DNA of 64,000 bases from Takakia lepidozioides (lineage: Eukaryota; Streptophyta; Takakiopsida; Takakiales; Takakiaceae). The first letter of the stretch is position 1. Every line of letters begins with the position of its first letter. This document shows, one piece after another, positions 10,186 to 21,400 of this stretch. Where the stretch lies: positions 10,354,001-10,418,000 of the forward strand of contig CM060734.1 of the NCBI GenBank assembly GCA_030704615.1, read 5' to 3'. A model generated the notes under the pieces. That model saw only the letters and a list, made by a program, of their open reading frames with translations. It ran no database searches and was not told where the DNA came from. The position numbers were made by a program, and so were the translations under genes.

Positions 10186-11089
10186 CACACCCCTACCAAC
10201 AGGGAGTCGATGTCCTCATCGACTTGTCCATTTTGTAGAAACGAACATCCAAGTTGTGGCGTCCCACATCAACGAGTTTGTTTCCGCACCATGGCGTCCC
10301 ATGGCAAAGAACCAAACCCCACACTTGACTCTACTCTCCACTAGCTAGTTCGGCCGACGTCCTCCAAGTCCCGGCCAAGGGTGGAGCCTCTCCAACTCCT
10401 CCCAGTGCACTCTTCTTGGCCTACTTCAAGGCCAAGGAACGATCCTCCCCGAGGATCGAATCGCCTTACTGCAACAACATTGCTTGCGATCGCTCATGAT
10501 GCCGCTTTTGGCATCACCTTGAGCAAGGGTTCACCTGGAACCCTCTTTGACTAGGAAGATAACCTTGAACCAACCGTGCGCCCCAATCACTACAATTGGG
10601 TCCGCCTTGGAATGTTGGCCTGAGGTACGGGAACACGCCGAAGCCGCACTACGACTTCGTCCCGAGGCTACACGATTATAGTACGTGAACGGAAGCACGT
10701 AGCTTCCGCATTAGCCCGCACTACAAGGCAACCCCCTCGGTAGCGCAGTTATAGTACGCGCACGCGCCAGGTGCGCACTAGCACGTGAACTCCCAAAGAA
10801 GTCGCAAGTTTCCTTGCCCCTTGGATGGGGGTCACCCGATTTCGGCACTACACAAACACACGATTAACCCAATTTACCTCTCCCACTTTTATAAGCTAGC
10901 ATGCATTCTACACACTAGCCAACCATACCATGCATCACCATTCCAAACAAAATAGGATGCACAACATTTGGAACCCATTTCCTTTATAACAAATTTTTGT
11001 ACAATACAAGTTTTTAATCGGATTCCTAAGCTAGCTAAGCCGGGCTAAGCATGCATTTCCTCCCCCACGCTCCAAGGTTGATGTCCCCA
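10186..11089. other. Chromovirus 3' untranslated segment
   Basis: Between the chromodomain stop and the 3' LTR lie 0.9 kb without coding signal, with short repeated phrases (GCACTA, TATAGTACGNG near 10676 and 10750). This is a normal position for a 3' UTR plus polypurine tract. Confidence 0.5.
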
Positions 11090-11344
11090 TCAACGTTTCT
11101 TCCGCTTTTGAGGTCGCCCTTCGAAAGCTGCAACCGCCTCGGATGCGTTTCCCATTTCTGAGGCACGCACCCAAGATGCCTCCACATGATGATAGCCCTT
11201 CCATTTGACGAGATACTCCGTTTCTCGGTTCTTGAACCTCCTCGACTTAAGTATTGCCTCCACCCTCGTACTCAGGTTCATTTTCATGATCCAACAACAT
11301 AGGTGGCGGACGCAACACTTGATGTCGATTCGGACGCGCTTCAT
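11090..11344 (-). pseudogene. Chromodomain at the integrase C terminus
   Basis: VEAILKSRRFKNRETEYLVKWKGY followed by ASWVRASEM is the chromodomain consensus (aromatic/acidic strand, YLVKWKGY, SW). It defines the element as a chromovirus; in this clade the domain steers integration toward marked chromatin. Confidence 0.85.
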
Positions 11345-12313
11345 CTTTGAAGTAAGGCTTCAAAAGGGAGACATGGAATACTGGGTGCACCTTGTTGTTT
11401 GTCGGCAGCTCCAATTCATACACATCCTCATTCATAACCTTCCGAATGCGAAAGGGTCCCGCATACGGAGGTACGAACTTCGGACTCACTTCCGGAGGTA
11501 GTCGGAAATTCTTGACGTTCAACCAGACCTCTGTGCCTGCCTCAAACTTCACTTCCCTCCGCTTCCGATTCACCTGCCTTTCATACCGTTTCCTAGCTTT
11601 GGCAATGTTGTACTTTGCGAGCTTCAACAAACGCTCGCGTTCTTCCAGTACCGCTGCTACTGCCGGTTCCTCAACGTCCTGGGCGGCCCAACTTGTCGGC
11701 ACCAGAGGTGCTTTTCCATAGACCAATACGAAAGGGGAAACTCCTGTTGCAGAGTGTTCTGTGTTATTATAACAGAACTCTGCCGCGTCTAAGTGTTCCA
11801 TCCAGTCTGATTGGTCTGCCGACACGTAATTCCGCAAGAATTGCTTCACTACGGAATTCACTCTTTCCGTTTGGCCATCCGTCGTAGGTCGGAAGGCGGT
11901 GCTCATCTTCAGCCTCGTCCCCATCTTCTTCCAAAGTGCTCTCTAGAATTTACTCGTAAACTTTGGATCGCGGTCCGAGACAATATCCTTCGGGACTTCA
12001 TGATGCTTTAAGACGTGGGCGAAGTAAAGTCGCCCTGTCTCCTGCGCCGTTGCCGTCTCCTTGGTGGGGATGAATGGCCCATTTTACTAAACCTATCTAC
12101 CACCACCATGATTGCATCGAATCCTTTTGACAGCGGCATAGCAGTCATGAAATCCATCGAGACGCTTTCCCAAGTCCCCTCTGGAATCGGCAAGGGTTGT
12201 AACAGCCCCGCTTGCTTTTTGTACTCGCTCCGGTTTTGTTGGCATGTGGTGCATGTCTTGACATACTCCTCTGCCTCCTCCCTCAGTTTGGGCCAGAAAT
12301 ACTCTTTCTTCAA
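11247..12313 (-). pseudogene. Chromovirus integrase
   Basis: Frame 12313-12008 holds the end of the zinc-binding region (CTTCQQNRSEYKKQAG) and the first DDE block (SMDFMTAMPLSKGFDAIMVVVDRFSK). A shift near 12070 and a TAG at 11945 follow; the stretch between, in another frame, has the IVSDRDPKF block with the second Asp. Frame 11924-11247 holds FRPTTDGQTERVNSVVKQF with the catalytic Glu and the GPY/F-like C-terminal region. Confidence 0.85.
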
Positions 12314-13600
12314 GAGTGCCGCAGTGCGCTTGGCTCCACCGTGGCCCGCAAGCGGGCTATCATGGCATCTCTCAAGAGACTATCCCTGATCCCTCCCTTC
12401 GGCACGTAGAGACGCTTTTGCTTATACCGGAGCAGTCCATTTTGCAAGTGGAACTGCGATTTAACCCCCATCCTCAAGTCCTGCATCACGGACTTCGCCA
12501 GCTCATCCTTCCAGCAAGCCTTCCGGATCTTCCTTTGGAGTGTCGTCTCGCCCTTGTACACCAACAAGAGCTGCTGCTTTCTACTTAAAGCATCGGCCAC
12601 CACATTGTCCCGTCCCGGTTTGTACTGGATATCCACGTCGAACACTGCCAAAGTATCTTGCCACCTAAGTTGTTTTGGGGACAACTTGGGCTGCGTGGCA
12701 AAATACTTCACCGTGACATTGTCCGTGAACACCTTCACTGGGTTGGAACCAACATGTGGCGCCAGAGCTCAAGGCAATGCACCACCGCCTTCATCTCTTT
12801 TTCGTGCGTCGGCCACCGTCGCTCCACTTCATTCAGTTTCTTACTTTCGTAAGCCACTGGACGTCCATCTTGCATAAGTTACCCCCAATCGCGAAGTCCG
12901 ATGCATCTGTATGAATCTCAAACGGACGATCGAACTCCGGGATTTTCAAGACTGGAGCTTCCGTTATCCGCTGCTTCAATTCAGCAAAAGCTTGGCCACA
13001 AAATGTGTTCCATACCCAGACTTTGGATTTACACAGAAGGTCCGACAGCGGCCCCGCGATCTTGGCAAAATTTCTCACATACTTCCGGTAATAGGAGGCG
13101 AGTCCTAGGAAGGATCGCACTCCCGGGACCGAAGTCGGAGGCTCCCAGTCCAAGATCGCCCTCACCTTTCTGTCATCCATTTTGATCCCATCCTGTGTAA
13201 TCACATGCCCCAAGAACTCCACTTTCGTGACCCCGAATTCGCACTTTGAGGCTTTGGCATACAGCTTCCCTTCTCGCAATTTTTGGAACACCCTTTTGAG
13301 GTGCTCCAGGTGCTCCTCCTTTGTTTTCGAGTACACCAAGATGTCGTCGATGTACACAATCACAAAGTCATCCAACCACTCCTGGAAAAGGCTGTTCATC
13401 AGCGTGCTAAATGTCGCTGGTGCATTGGTGAGCCCAAAAGGCATCACCAAGAACTCATATGAACCATATCTTGTCCTGCACGCGGTCTTCTCCTCATCTC
13501 CTTCCGCCACCCGAATTTGGTGATAGCCGGAGCGCAAGTCGATCCGGCTAAAATACTTCGCTCCTGCCAACCGATCGAAGAGGTCGTCGATCCTTGGCAA
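12310..13600 (-). pseudogene. Chromovirus RT and RNase H
   Basis: Frame 13600-12833 carries RT blocks [27 protein letters not shown] and the catalytic [15 protein letters not shown], then the start of RNase [12 protein letters not shown]. After breaks around 12835-12740, frame 12738-12310 continues RNase H (VFTDNVTVKYF, then DNVVADALSR) and the linker to integrase. All catalytic acidic blocks can be seen, so the breaks look recent. Confidence 0.85.
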
Positions 13601-15639
13601 AGGGTACCGGTTTTTTTATAGTCACCTTATTCAGAGCCCTGTAATCGACACACATCCGCAGCGTCCCATCCTTCTTGTCTGCAAATAGCACCGGGGCTCC
13701 GTAAGGTGACTTACTCGGCCGGATGTACCCCTTTGACATTAGATCCTTGAGCTGAGTCTTCAGCTCGACCAACTCTCTGTGGCTCAACCGGTAGGGCGTC
13801 TTGGCAGGCGGTTCCGATCCCGGTATCACCTCAATCTTGTGGTCAACTCCTCTTTGCGGTGGCAAGCCGCTTGGTAAATCCTCCGGCATCACATCCTGGT
13901 ATTTCTCCAAAATCCCCTTGATCCAATTTGGGCTCGGCTCCCCATCGCCTTCTCCCTTCGCTTCTCTAATGTAAAGCAAGAACTGGGGCCCGTGTGCCTC
14001 CTCCACGGCCCACTCCTTTGCTGACAGAAGGTTTATTCGCCCTCCCACGGATTTGGGCGTTTCTGACACTCGTAAAACCTCGCCACCATTCCCACATGGC
14101 AGCGTGACTACTCTCTTGCGGCCATCTATGACCGCTCCGGATTTGCTCAAAAAGGTCATCCCCAAAATGAGATCCACTCCATTGATCTCGCAGATGGTGA
14201 AGTTCTCACGTCCCTCCCAACTCCCCAGTTGGAGGGGAACATCAATCGCCAACCTTGTCGCCAACTGTGGTTCTCCTTTGGCAGAACGTACCTCAATAGA
14301 GGCCCCCACGTCACTTGTCGGGAGTCCCAGCTTTTGTGCCATTGCCGGTGTCATGAAGGAGTGCGACGCTCCTGTGTCCACCAACAACGACACATTAGTT
14401 CCAGATATTATCCCATCCACGAACAATAACTGACTCCCTTTTCGTAAGGCGCCAGTTTCCTGATACAACTCACAAGAAAATTTGCCTACCTTGCAAGTCC
14501 TGGCGACCACCGCTTCCACCAAGCGACTGATGGTATCTTCCGACAGCTCCGTGGTCGCCCGAGTCATGTTCAATTGCCGGGGCTTCGTGCACTTCTTGGC
14601 CATGTGCCCGGGCTCCCCGCAATTGAAACACACTCCATCAAAGGTCGCCTTCTGTCCGCCATAAGCCGCTCCACCCGCTTTTCCTTTCGGAGCACCGAGT
14701 GCCGCCTTGACGTGTGAAGGCCCTCCCTTCGATTTCCACGTGCCATTATCGCCGCGTGGCCTATCCCACTTCTTTTCCGGTCGGAAAGAGTCACCTTCCC
14801 GCCGAATCTTGTTGTGGTTCAGCTCCGTACGGCCTTGTCTTTCACCCCTAGGGACATCCGAGAAACATTCAGCCCTCTCAATTGCCTCGTTCAAAGTCTT
14901 GGGTGGCTTCTCCTCCAACTTCCGCCTGGCCCATGGGGCCAGTCCCGCCACAAAGTTGAAGACCATATCTGGTTCTGCCATGTCCGCGACTTCGAGCAAC
15001 AGCACATAGAAAGCTTGGACGTACCCCCGAATGTCATCTGTTTGCTTCAAATTCCTCATCTTGTCCCGGGCAAGCCAGGACGCGTTGAGGGGCACAAACT
15101 GTCTCTTCAACAATTCCTTGAACCCACTCCAGTTCAAGGTTTCCGGACTTGGACCTCGGTCGTGAAGGCGTTTCTGCCACCATTGTTGAGCATAGCCCCT
15201 CAAATAGGTGGGAGCCACTTCCACCCGATCCTCGTCACTCAACTTGGCCGCCCGGAAGTACTGCTCTAGCTCCAAGAGCCAGGTGTTGAGTGCCTTCCGA
15301 TTTCGGACGCCCTCGAAGGTGCCGGGTTCCTTAGGCTTCACCTTAAACTTTGCCTTAGCGGAAGTGGCATTAGCCGCCTTCAACACCTCTTTCAAACTGC
15401 GCCAACAACCCTTCCCAAAAGGCTGCCGGCATGGGAGGCATCTCTTGGTTTCTCGGAGCTCTCAAGGATTCCTCGGGCTCCGACTCCTCGGATTGCTCCC
15501 GCTCTTGGGCGGCCTCGTTTTCGGAAACATGCATCGCTTCCTCAAACGGCCGCCTCGGTGACACGTCGCCCCCATCGGGCTCACCGGGATCATCATCTTT
15601 TGGGCTGTTCCGCTTTCGCTTCGGCTTGCCCGACCCCAT
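13548..15639 (-). pseudogene. Chromovirus Gag, protease and start of RT
   Basis: Gag begins MGSGKPKRKR at about 15639. A one-base shift near 15390 separates it from the long frame 15395-13548, which holds the capsid region ([34 protein letters not shown]), the zinc knuckle [14 protein letters not shown] (about 14634-14590) and the protease core [12 protein letters not shown]. It runs into RT motifs [21 protein letters not shown]. The frame breaks at a run of seven T on the plus strand (13611-13617), where one base fewer would restore it. Whether the Gag junction is a programmed shift or a mutation cannot be told. Confidence 0.85.
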
Positions 15640-15680
15640 GATGAGGCCAATCCCAAGGACGATCGCGTACTGAACTCTAA

Positions 15681-15692
15681 GCTCTGATACCA
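15681..15692 (-). other. Primer binding site for initiator Met-tRNA
   Basis: On the minus strand TGGTATCAGAGC begins two bases inside the 5' LTR. This is the classic complement to the 3' end of plant initiator methionine tRNA. Confidence 0.9.
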
Positions 15693-15694
15693 AG

Positions 15695-16420
15695 TGACGC
15701 GCACCTCACTTTGGTAAACTCCCCTTCAAGTCATAGTTACTCGCTTTGATGCGCGCCTGACTCCCAACCTGGCCGCCGGGCCAACTTGGAGCTTCGGCTG
15801 CTCACCGGGACATAACGGTCCCCTTTCGCTTCCCTCTAAAACCCTCCACCTAATTGGGTCTAGGAGAATTCCCTTTGGTAGATGGCAGTCCGGAACAGCT
15901 CCCCACTCTTTGGTCGCTTTCCGGCTCGCTCGCTTACTCACTAGTTTTTGGTCACCAACGGGCTTGCACCGTTCTCGGGGTCACTACTCCCTTATATATA
16001 CTTCTATAGCTGTCCGCGGGGGTTCCACAACCAGCCATGCCATTTTATGGCGAACCACCACGAAAACCCACGACTCCCGGTGATGAGTCGCGGTGAGTCT
16101 TGGCCCGCTCACCACGGCCCCTATGGACCGTGATGAGTCCCAAAACTCCCCACGACTCCCACCACGAGGTCTCCGCCCCCATGGTGAGTCCTATGCCACC
16201 CCCACTAAGTCCCGCTAAGCTACCACCACCCCTTGTGGAGCCACCCCCACCGCAACCCGGTGTGCGGGGCTTCCACCTAGTGAGCGCCTCCGCTTCCCTG
16301 AGTGCCTTGGGCACTCAAGGGTGCTTCAGCCCCCCATACCTATCGCTGCCGCTGCCCCCACCACAGGGGCAGCCCCTCATGTGTCCCGACCCCCTGCCCT
16401 CAAGGCAAAGGGCCGCGACA
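15695..16420 (-). repeat. Chromovirus 5' LTR (right copy)
   Basis: 726 bp, starting TGACGCGC on the plus strand and ending CGCGACA. About 98% identical by eye to the left LTR. As the 5' LTR it should contain the element's promoter; a TATATATA stretch lies near 15994. Confidence 0.95.
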
Positions 16421-16474
16421 CACTGAACTTGGTCTCCTTTTTGGATTCTGGTGTATTGCCAAACCGTTCAAACA

Positions 16475-17154
16475 GTGATGGTCGGTACGGATCATCATAA
16501 TCAGACTGCCTTGGGAAGCACAACCCATGAGGTATGGATGTGATGGTCGGCACCGATCATCACTTCACAACAGAATTCTGCATTTCATTGTATGAGATAT
16601 AGAGCATAGAAATGGACTTGTAGGCGATGGTCGACACCGACCATCACTTTGTTGTTTCTCCAATTCCAAATATGAAGTTGAATGGACATTTCTCCACCTA
16701 AAGAATTTCATTGTACAAAGGCTTCCAATGCGAGAAAGGATTTTGGGTTAACATGCAGTCATTGCCGAAAGTGATGATCGGTACCGACCATCACTATTTA
16801 AGTGCCAAGGGATGCACAAACAATTGGAGCTGAATGTGATGGTCGGTACCGATCATCACTTTCCTGAACGACCACGCCATTTCTAAACTGTTCTGAACAA
16901 GAAGGGAATGGACCTCAAAGCGATGATCGCTTTGACGTCATTGCAAGATGCGTCTTTAGTTCCCTGTCACTCTTGAATCACAATGAACATCGCATTCTTT
17001 GCTTAAATAAAGCAATGGCGAAGGTGATGGTCGGCACCGATCATCACTTTTGCCTTGATACATATTCTTTCCTGCCTGCCTGACGTCCTGAATCTGCTGA
17101 AATAAGACACCACCTACAGTCTTCTGTAAAGCGATGATCGCCACCGATCATCGT
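16475..17154. repeat. Right cluster of eight 24-bp palindromes
   Basis: Copies start at 16475, 16540, 16624, 16771, 16836, 16920 (decayed), 17024 and 17131. The 65-bp spacing of the left cluster recurs (16475 to 16540 and 16771 to 16836). The sequence right of the chromovirus continues the 170-bp unit that stops at 9457, so left and right clusters were one array before the insertion. Confidence 0.9.
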
Positions 17155-17212
17155 TTTTCTCACATCGGGGGACTATCAGTAAAGAGGGAGAAGTGCGTTT
17201 GAGAGAACTTAC

Positions 17213-17632
17213 GGATCCCTTCGCCTTCTTCGGCTTCGTGGCTGCATCGCTCGGATCGCCCTTTGCAGCTTTCCTCTTCCCTTTTGCATCGGTCTGAACA
17301 TAAGAAAAAACAATGTATTGATCCCACATTGAATGGAAAACATCAAGACTAATGATAACAATATTATGCGGATATTGAATGATCACCATTTCTGTCTGAT
17401 GTAGGGTTTGCTGACTTCCTCCCGGTATGGCATCCACTGCTCCTCCTTTTGTTGTGTTGTCTTCGTGCATGAACTCGGTTGGCACTGTTTGGTTTCCTAC
17501 GCTCACTGCTCCAGCCGTCGCTGCGACTGCGGCGACCTCACTCTCACTTCCTACATGCTCTTCTGCTTGATCTGTCTCCAAGTTCACATGCTGCCTAAGC
17601 GCTGCACCATCTTGCATGCGACGCCTCGTCAT
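17213..17632 (-). CDS. N-terminal exons of the ParB-methyltransferase gene
   Basis: Two exons: 17632-17387 (82 codons, from ATG 17632 to a donor GTGATC) and 17293-17213 (27 codons, acceptor TTCAG, strong donor GTAAGT). The first encodes an acidic and Ala/Thr-rich segment; the second is basic (TDAKGKRKAAKG, then KPKKAKG), typical of a nuclear localisation or DNA-contact tail. Both keep phase 0 with the next exon at 8798. The same frame is open upstream to an ATG at 17986, so the true start may lie there. No domain is recognised. Confidence 0.45.
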
Positions 17633-18483
17633 TTGCTCTCTTGATCTCAGCCTCTCTCTAACCAATGTAAAATACAATGATTTCCTCCTCTTCCGAACCG
17701 AACAAGGAACCCTCTCCAGCTTGACTTCCTCTCTTCCTCTAAGAAACAAGAATGATGAACAGACTCGCTTTCTTCCGGGGTCCCTTCGTTTTGGAAGTGT
17801 CCCTGGAACCGTTCGATTCCCTCTTGCGTGTCCAATACTTGAACGTACGTGACAGTGAAAATAGCGTAACCTATTTGGGACAGCTGTTCCTTTGCGCGGT
17901 TGTTTTGGGTTCTTGGCGTGTGCAAACATAAATTTGACATGTGACTTTTTTGTGACGGCTTCATTAATATCACCATTGGACGTCATGGATGAGAATTCTC
18001 GAAGTACTTGCCATGAGGCCTACTTAGGATTTAACGGAATATGCGTATGTGGAGAGTTCTGGGCCCAGGGATTGCATGATCTTGAAACCATCCACATGAT
18101 CAGACATACTGGATATAGTCATGGCCTGACAAATGAACTAATTACTTCAATTCTCTTCCCATCATCCCTGCATGGGATCCTCAGGCTGTCTTCAAGGAAG
18201 TTAGCGGGTTTTTATTGTTTTGGGGAGACCCCCACAACTAGATGGATTATCTGTCAGCATTGCTCAGAAGACAATACAGACTGCATGTCACATACGTTAA
18301 TTTGACGGTGACTTGCCAGGAACCGTCCCACATTGATTAGATGGAATATCATAATATGCACAATCTTCAAGGAATGGGTGCTTCCGCCTCATTTCATGTG
18401 CAACCAGGGTGTTGCATAGCTGAATCATCTGATTTCGCAAAGGAGCAGCTGAGGAAAGAGAACCCCCCGCTCGGAAAGGTAAC
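17633..18483. promoter_or_regulatory. Intergenic region between divergent methyltransferase and transposase genes
   Basis: The two coding starts (17632 minus, or 17986 if the longer frame is used, and 18484 plus) face away from each other, so this segment should hold both promoters. I see no convincing TATA box or palindrome copy in it. Minus-strand frames at 17986-17650 are open and may be extra 5' exon. Confidence 0.35.
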
Positions 18484-21400
18484 ATGGCTTCCTCCGAAGC
18501 AGAGTTTTATTCTGACGACAAACCAGTGCCTTTCTCCAAAGAAGCACTTGACAATGGATTCGCGATTGTGACGGAACATGTCTTGGCTACCCGGTTTGAA
18601 CTTTTGAATGGGTCCATCTTCTTGGAGAAAGAGGTGTACGATTTCGACGGGAAGTTGTTGAAATACTCTTTTCAAAATCGTGATGAGACGGCTCATGTGA
18701 GCCAGTGGAGAGTGCGCCCTGGTAGATACAGAGTACTTGGAGAGCCTCGGAGAAAGTCCCTTGGATCATATGTGACGCCCGGGACTGCTGCTTCAGTCGT
18801 TGAAGACAAAAGGGAGGTGGTGGTGAAAAAAGAAGAAACGTGCTCAACTCCAATCGTTGAGCTTTCGGATTTGTCCGATGATGACATTAGTGAAATTCCA
18901 ACTCCAATCCTTTGTACTGTAGTTGTGGAAGCGGATGAAGAAGACATTTGTAGTGTCATTCCAAAGCTACGGGCGATGGGAGGAATGGCAGGTTTCAAAA
19001 GTGAGTTGCGGGGAATTGATTGGGAAGCTTTGAAGCAGGTGCCTGCGAAGTTCCTGCCAGAGACTTTTGATGGGGATATCCTATTCGAGCTGCTTCCTCC
19101 TTTGCGAGTTGGAGGTATAACAAGCATGATGCACGAAATGGACAAGAAACACGACGGGCACCCATGGTGCAGAACAAAAACATCCAATATTCAAAATGAA
19201 TACAAGCTTGTTTTCAGGAGAACAGTTTGCAATGAACACCTTAGGTGTGATAATTTGAATTGCAGACACTTTCGTCAGTCTGGGGTTCACAATCGCAGCG
19301 AGTGGGAGGGTCTCGCGGAAAATCCATTTAAGCCTGGGACTGCTCCTCCAGCGGAAACCACTTTTGTTTGCAAATTCTGCAAACTAGTACCAACCTGCCT
19401 GGCGCTGTGTGGAGCAAGAATGTACTATGTTGTCCACCGTTTGAAAACCATGACAAGAGCTTGTGTGCATTTTGGTTTCCATAACCATCCTGTCTCGAAG
19501 GGGGATTACATGGAGAGTGTTGAGACAGTATCGAGGTTGATTAAACATGAGTACAAGAGAAACCCATTCGCAACAACATCCGCAATTGCTCTTGGCGCAA
19601 GCAAGTTCTTCTTGGAAAGCCATATTTTGAGTGAAGGGGATTATGTGGGGACTAAACTTGACGGTGCAGCACTCGACGTTGTCATGGATCATTTCTCCAC
19701 GTTGAGTTCACCTAACATTCGGCATCAGATCAATGCATTGAGAATGGGCTCTGGGATCAGAGGCTACATAGACAACATTTTGGAATTGAAACGACTGAGC
19801 ATGTACGACTACATCCAAGACAATGTTTTTCCAGGTCAAGGTGCCATCAAAGTTTTTCTTTTCAAAATGTCGACTGCTGGGGAGGGTAGTGGGGTTAGCC
19901 TCGTGAAGCGGATGCAGAAGACTGGGGACCTGCAGAATTGTTTTATTATGTTTGATCATGTGAAACAAGTGAAAGATTGGACGACAATGGCTTGTCATGT
20001 GTATAATCCAGTGTACCAACGAGTTATGACAATTGCAGTTTGTGACATGCAATCCGAGGATACGGAATCCCAGAAGCTCATGTGGAATTCCCTTGTACGT
20101 GTTATGGGCTGCTATGGGGTGCCATCTCCAAATTTTGCTGGTTTTATGGCAGATATTGCTCAGGCGAATTTCAATGCAGTTCAAATTGTCTTCGGATCAG
20201 GCGACCCAAAAGTACCAATGCCGGGAAGAGAGCGTACATGTCTATTCCATTGGACACAATCTTTGGAGAAACATACAAAATCGGACATCAAACCAGAGAT
20301 GCAAACACAGCACTGTACAGAGTACAAAGATGCTAGAACAATGAAGGAGGCGGACACTTTGTTCCAGACAATTCGTGCTTGGTGGTTCTCTTCTGGAGCT
20401 GCATCGCTTGAGAGTATGAGAGCATTGGAAGATTGGCTGGCGTTTTGGCACTTCCGGTACAGTCAGTGGGGAGCAGCCATGACAATGGTGCAAGGCTTGT
20501 ATTGCTAGCTTTATTCATACATTTACTTTCCAAATTTTGCTCTCCTTGCTTTCTTTATGTTGTTCCCTGTGCACTGTTCTGAAGTGTGGTTCTGCTCTTT
20601 GCAGAACATGTCCATTGAGGAAATGGCGGACATGCCATCTTGCAATTTGGCAGAGACTATGTACAATGCATGGTTGCAACAGTCTGGGAAACAAGGTCGG
20701 GATTTGTATGTGGCAACAACAGATGATCTGATACGTGCCTTGCAACAACAAACCAAATACCGTGATTTCTTGCGAGGACGGGCTGGTGGCAAGGGTCCGG
20801 ACAAACAGGAGTTGATGTTGCATGCTACAAACAGATCTGGGGATCCAAGCAAGATAGCATGGGCGGTGAGCATGTATGCCCAGGGAACACCACTTGTTTC
20901 TAGAGTTCCACATCTTGAAGGGGAGGAGAGATTCGGCTCATGTAAGAGGAAATTGAACACCCCACCTGGTTCGGATTCCGATTCGCACAGGGCAGACCGC
21001 GATAACTTTTCGAAGCCTCGTGTTCCCCTGCATGGCAGATCCATGTCCGGAACCTCCATTCTGGAGGAACCTCCGACTCGACGGCAAGCTCCAGCATCTA
21101 ACAGTGCCACTGAAATGGTGCAGGAGATAAACTACCCCCTTGATGTGTTGGAGTCCGCATGCCCCGACCACGTTTGGCACAAAGAACGCACAAGTGCAGG
21201 GTCTCGTGTGAAATGTACAGCGATCAGGGCAACTAATTTTGAGAAGTGCACTTCATCTATATCCAAGGCGGTGCCCGGACTCCTGCTCCGACTTTCACGG
21301 GTTTGATGCGTCCATACGGCCAACCAGAAGCAAAGAACCACAAGTTCTGGTTCTACGCAGACAATTGTGGTAGATGTGTGCATGGAACTGTGCGTCCTTC

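Larger units (their letters stand above)
9458..16420 (-). mobile_element. Full-length Ty3/gypsy chromovirus
   Basis: Both LTRs, PBS, gag, protease, RT, RNase H, integrase and a terminal chromodomain are present, all on the minus strand, bounded by a CACTG target duplication at 9453-9457 and 16421-16425. LTR divergence by eye is about a dozen substitutions plus one 2-bp gap in 726 bp, so the insertion is fairly young. In spite of this the coding region has at least five frameshifts or stops: near 15390, a seven-T run at 13611, near 12835-12740, near 12310, near 12070, and TAG at 11945. The copy is thus probably non-autonomous now. It sits in an intron of the methyltransferase gene, in the same orientation. 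Confidence 0.95.
6337..17632 (-). pseudogene. ParB-like/beta-class DNA amino-methyltransferase gene, intron-rich (overall span)
   Basis: Predicted exons on the minus strand, by my reading of splice sites: 17632-17387, 17293-17213, 8798-8178, 8061-7565 (or 7609), 7448-7110, 6913-6628 and 6530-6337. Most junctions keep phase. Order of parts: acidic/Ala-rich N terminus, basic KRK/KPKKAKG stretch (possible nuclear signal), ParB-like exon, Lys/Glu-rich linker, methyltransferase motif IV, then X, then motif I, the permuted order of beta-class N6-adenine/N4-cytosine methyltransferases. Expected reaction: methyl transfer from S-adenosylmethionine to an exocyclic amino group of DNA. The gene is divergent from the transposase at 18484, and the 8.4-kb third intron carries palindromes and a chromovirus. 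One in-frame TAG (7935-7933) and the degenerate motif IV (DIPD) suggest an inactive copy, hence the pseudogene label. Confidence 0.6.

Noticed and set aside
16100-16426. Proline-rich protein frames in the LTRs (9865-10238 and 16100-16426)
   Set aside because: They lie in both LTR copies of the chromovirus and reflect its C-rich composition.
8867-17154. CRISPR array
   Set aside because: Repeats are near-palindromes with irregular, partly repeated spacers, inside introns of a eukaryotic gene and interrupted by an LTR element; no cas genes.
17647-17976. N-terminal 2-oxoglutarate oxygenase (TET/JBP-like) segment in minus frame 17976-17647
   Set aside because: A phrase like EQLSQIGYAIF recalls the start of some dioxygenases, but no HxD or later His/Arg motif follows, and a different overlapping frame continues into the methyltransferase exons.
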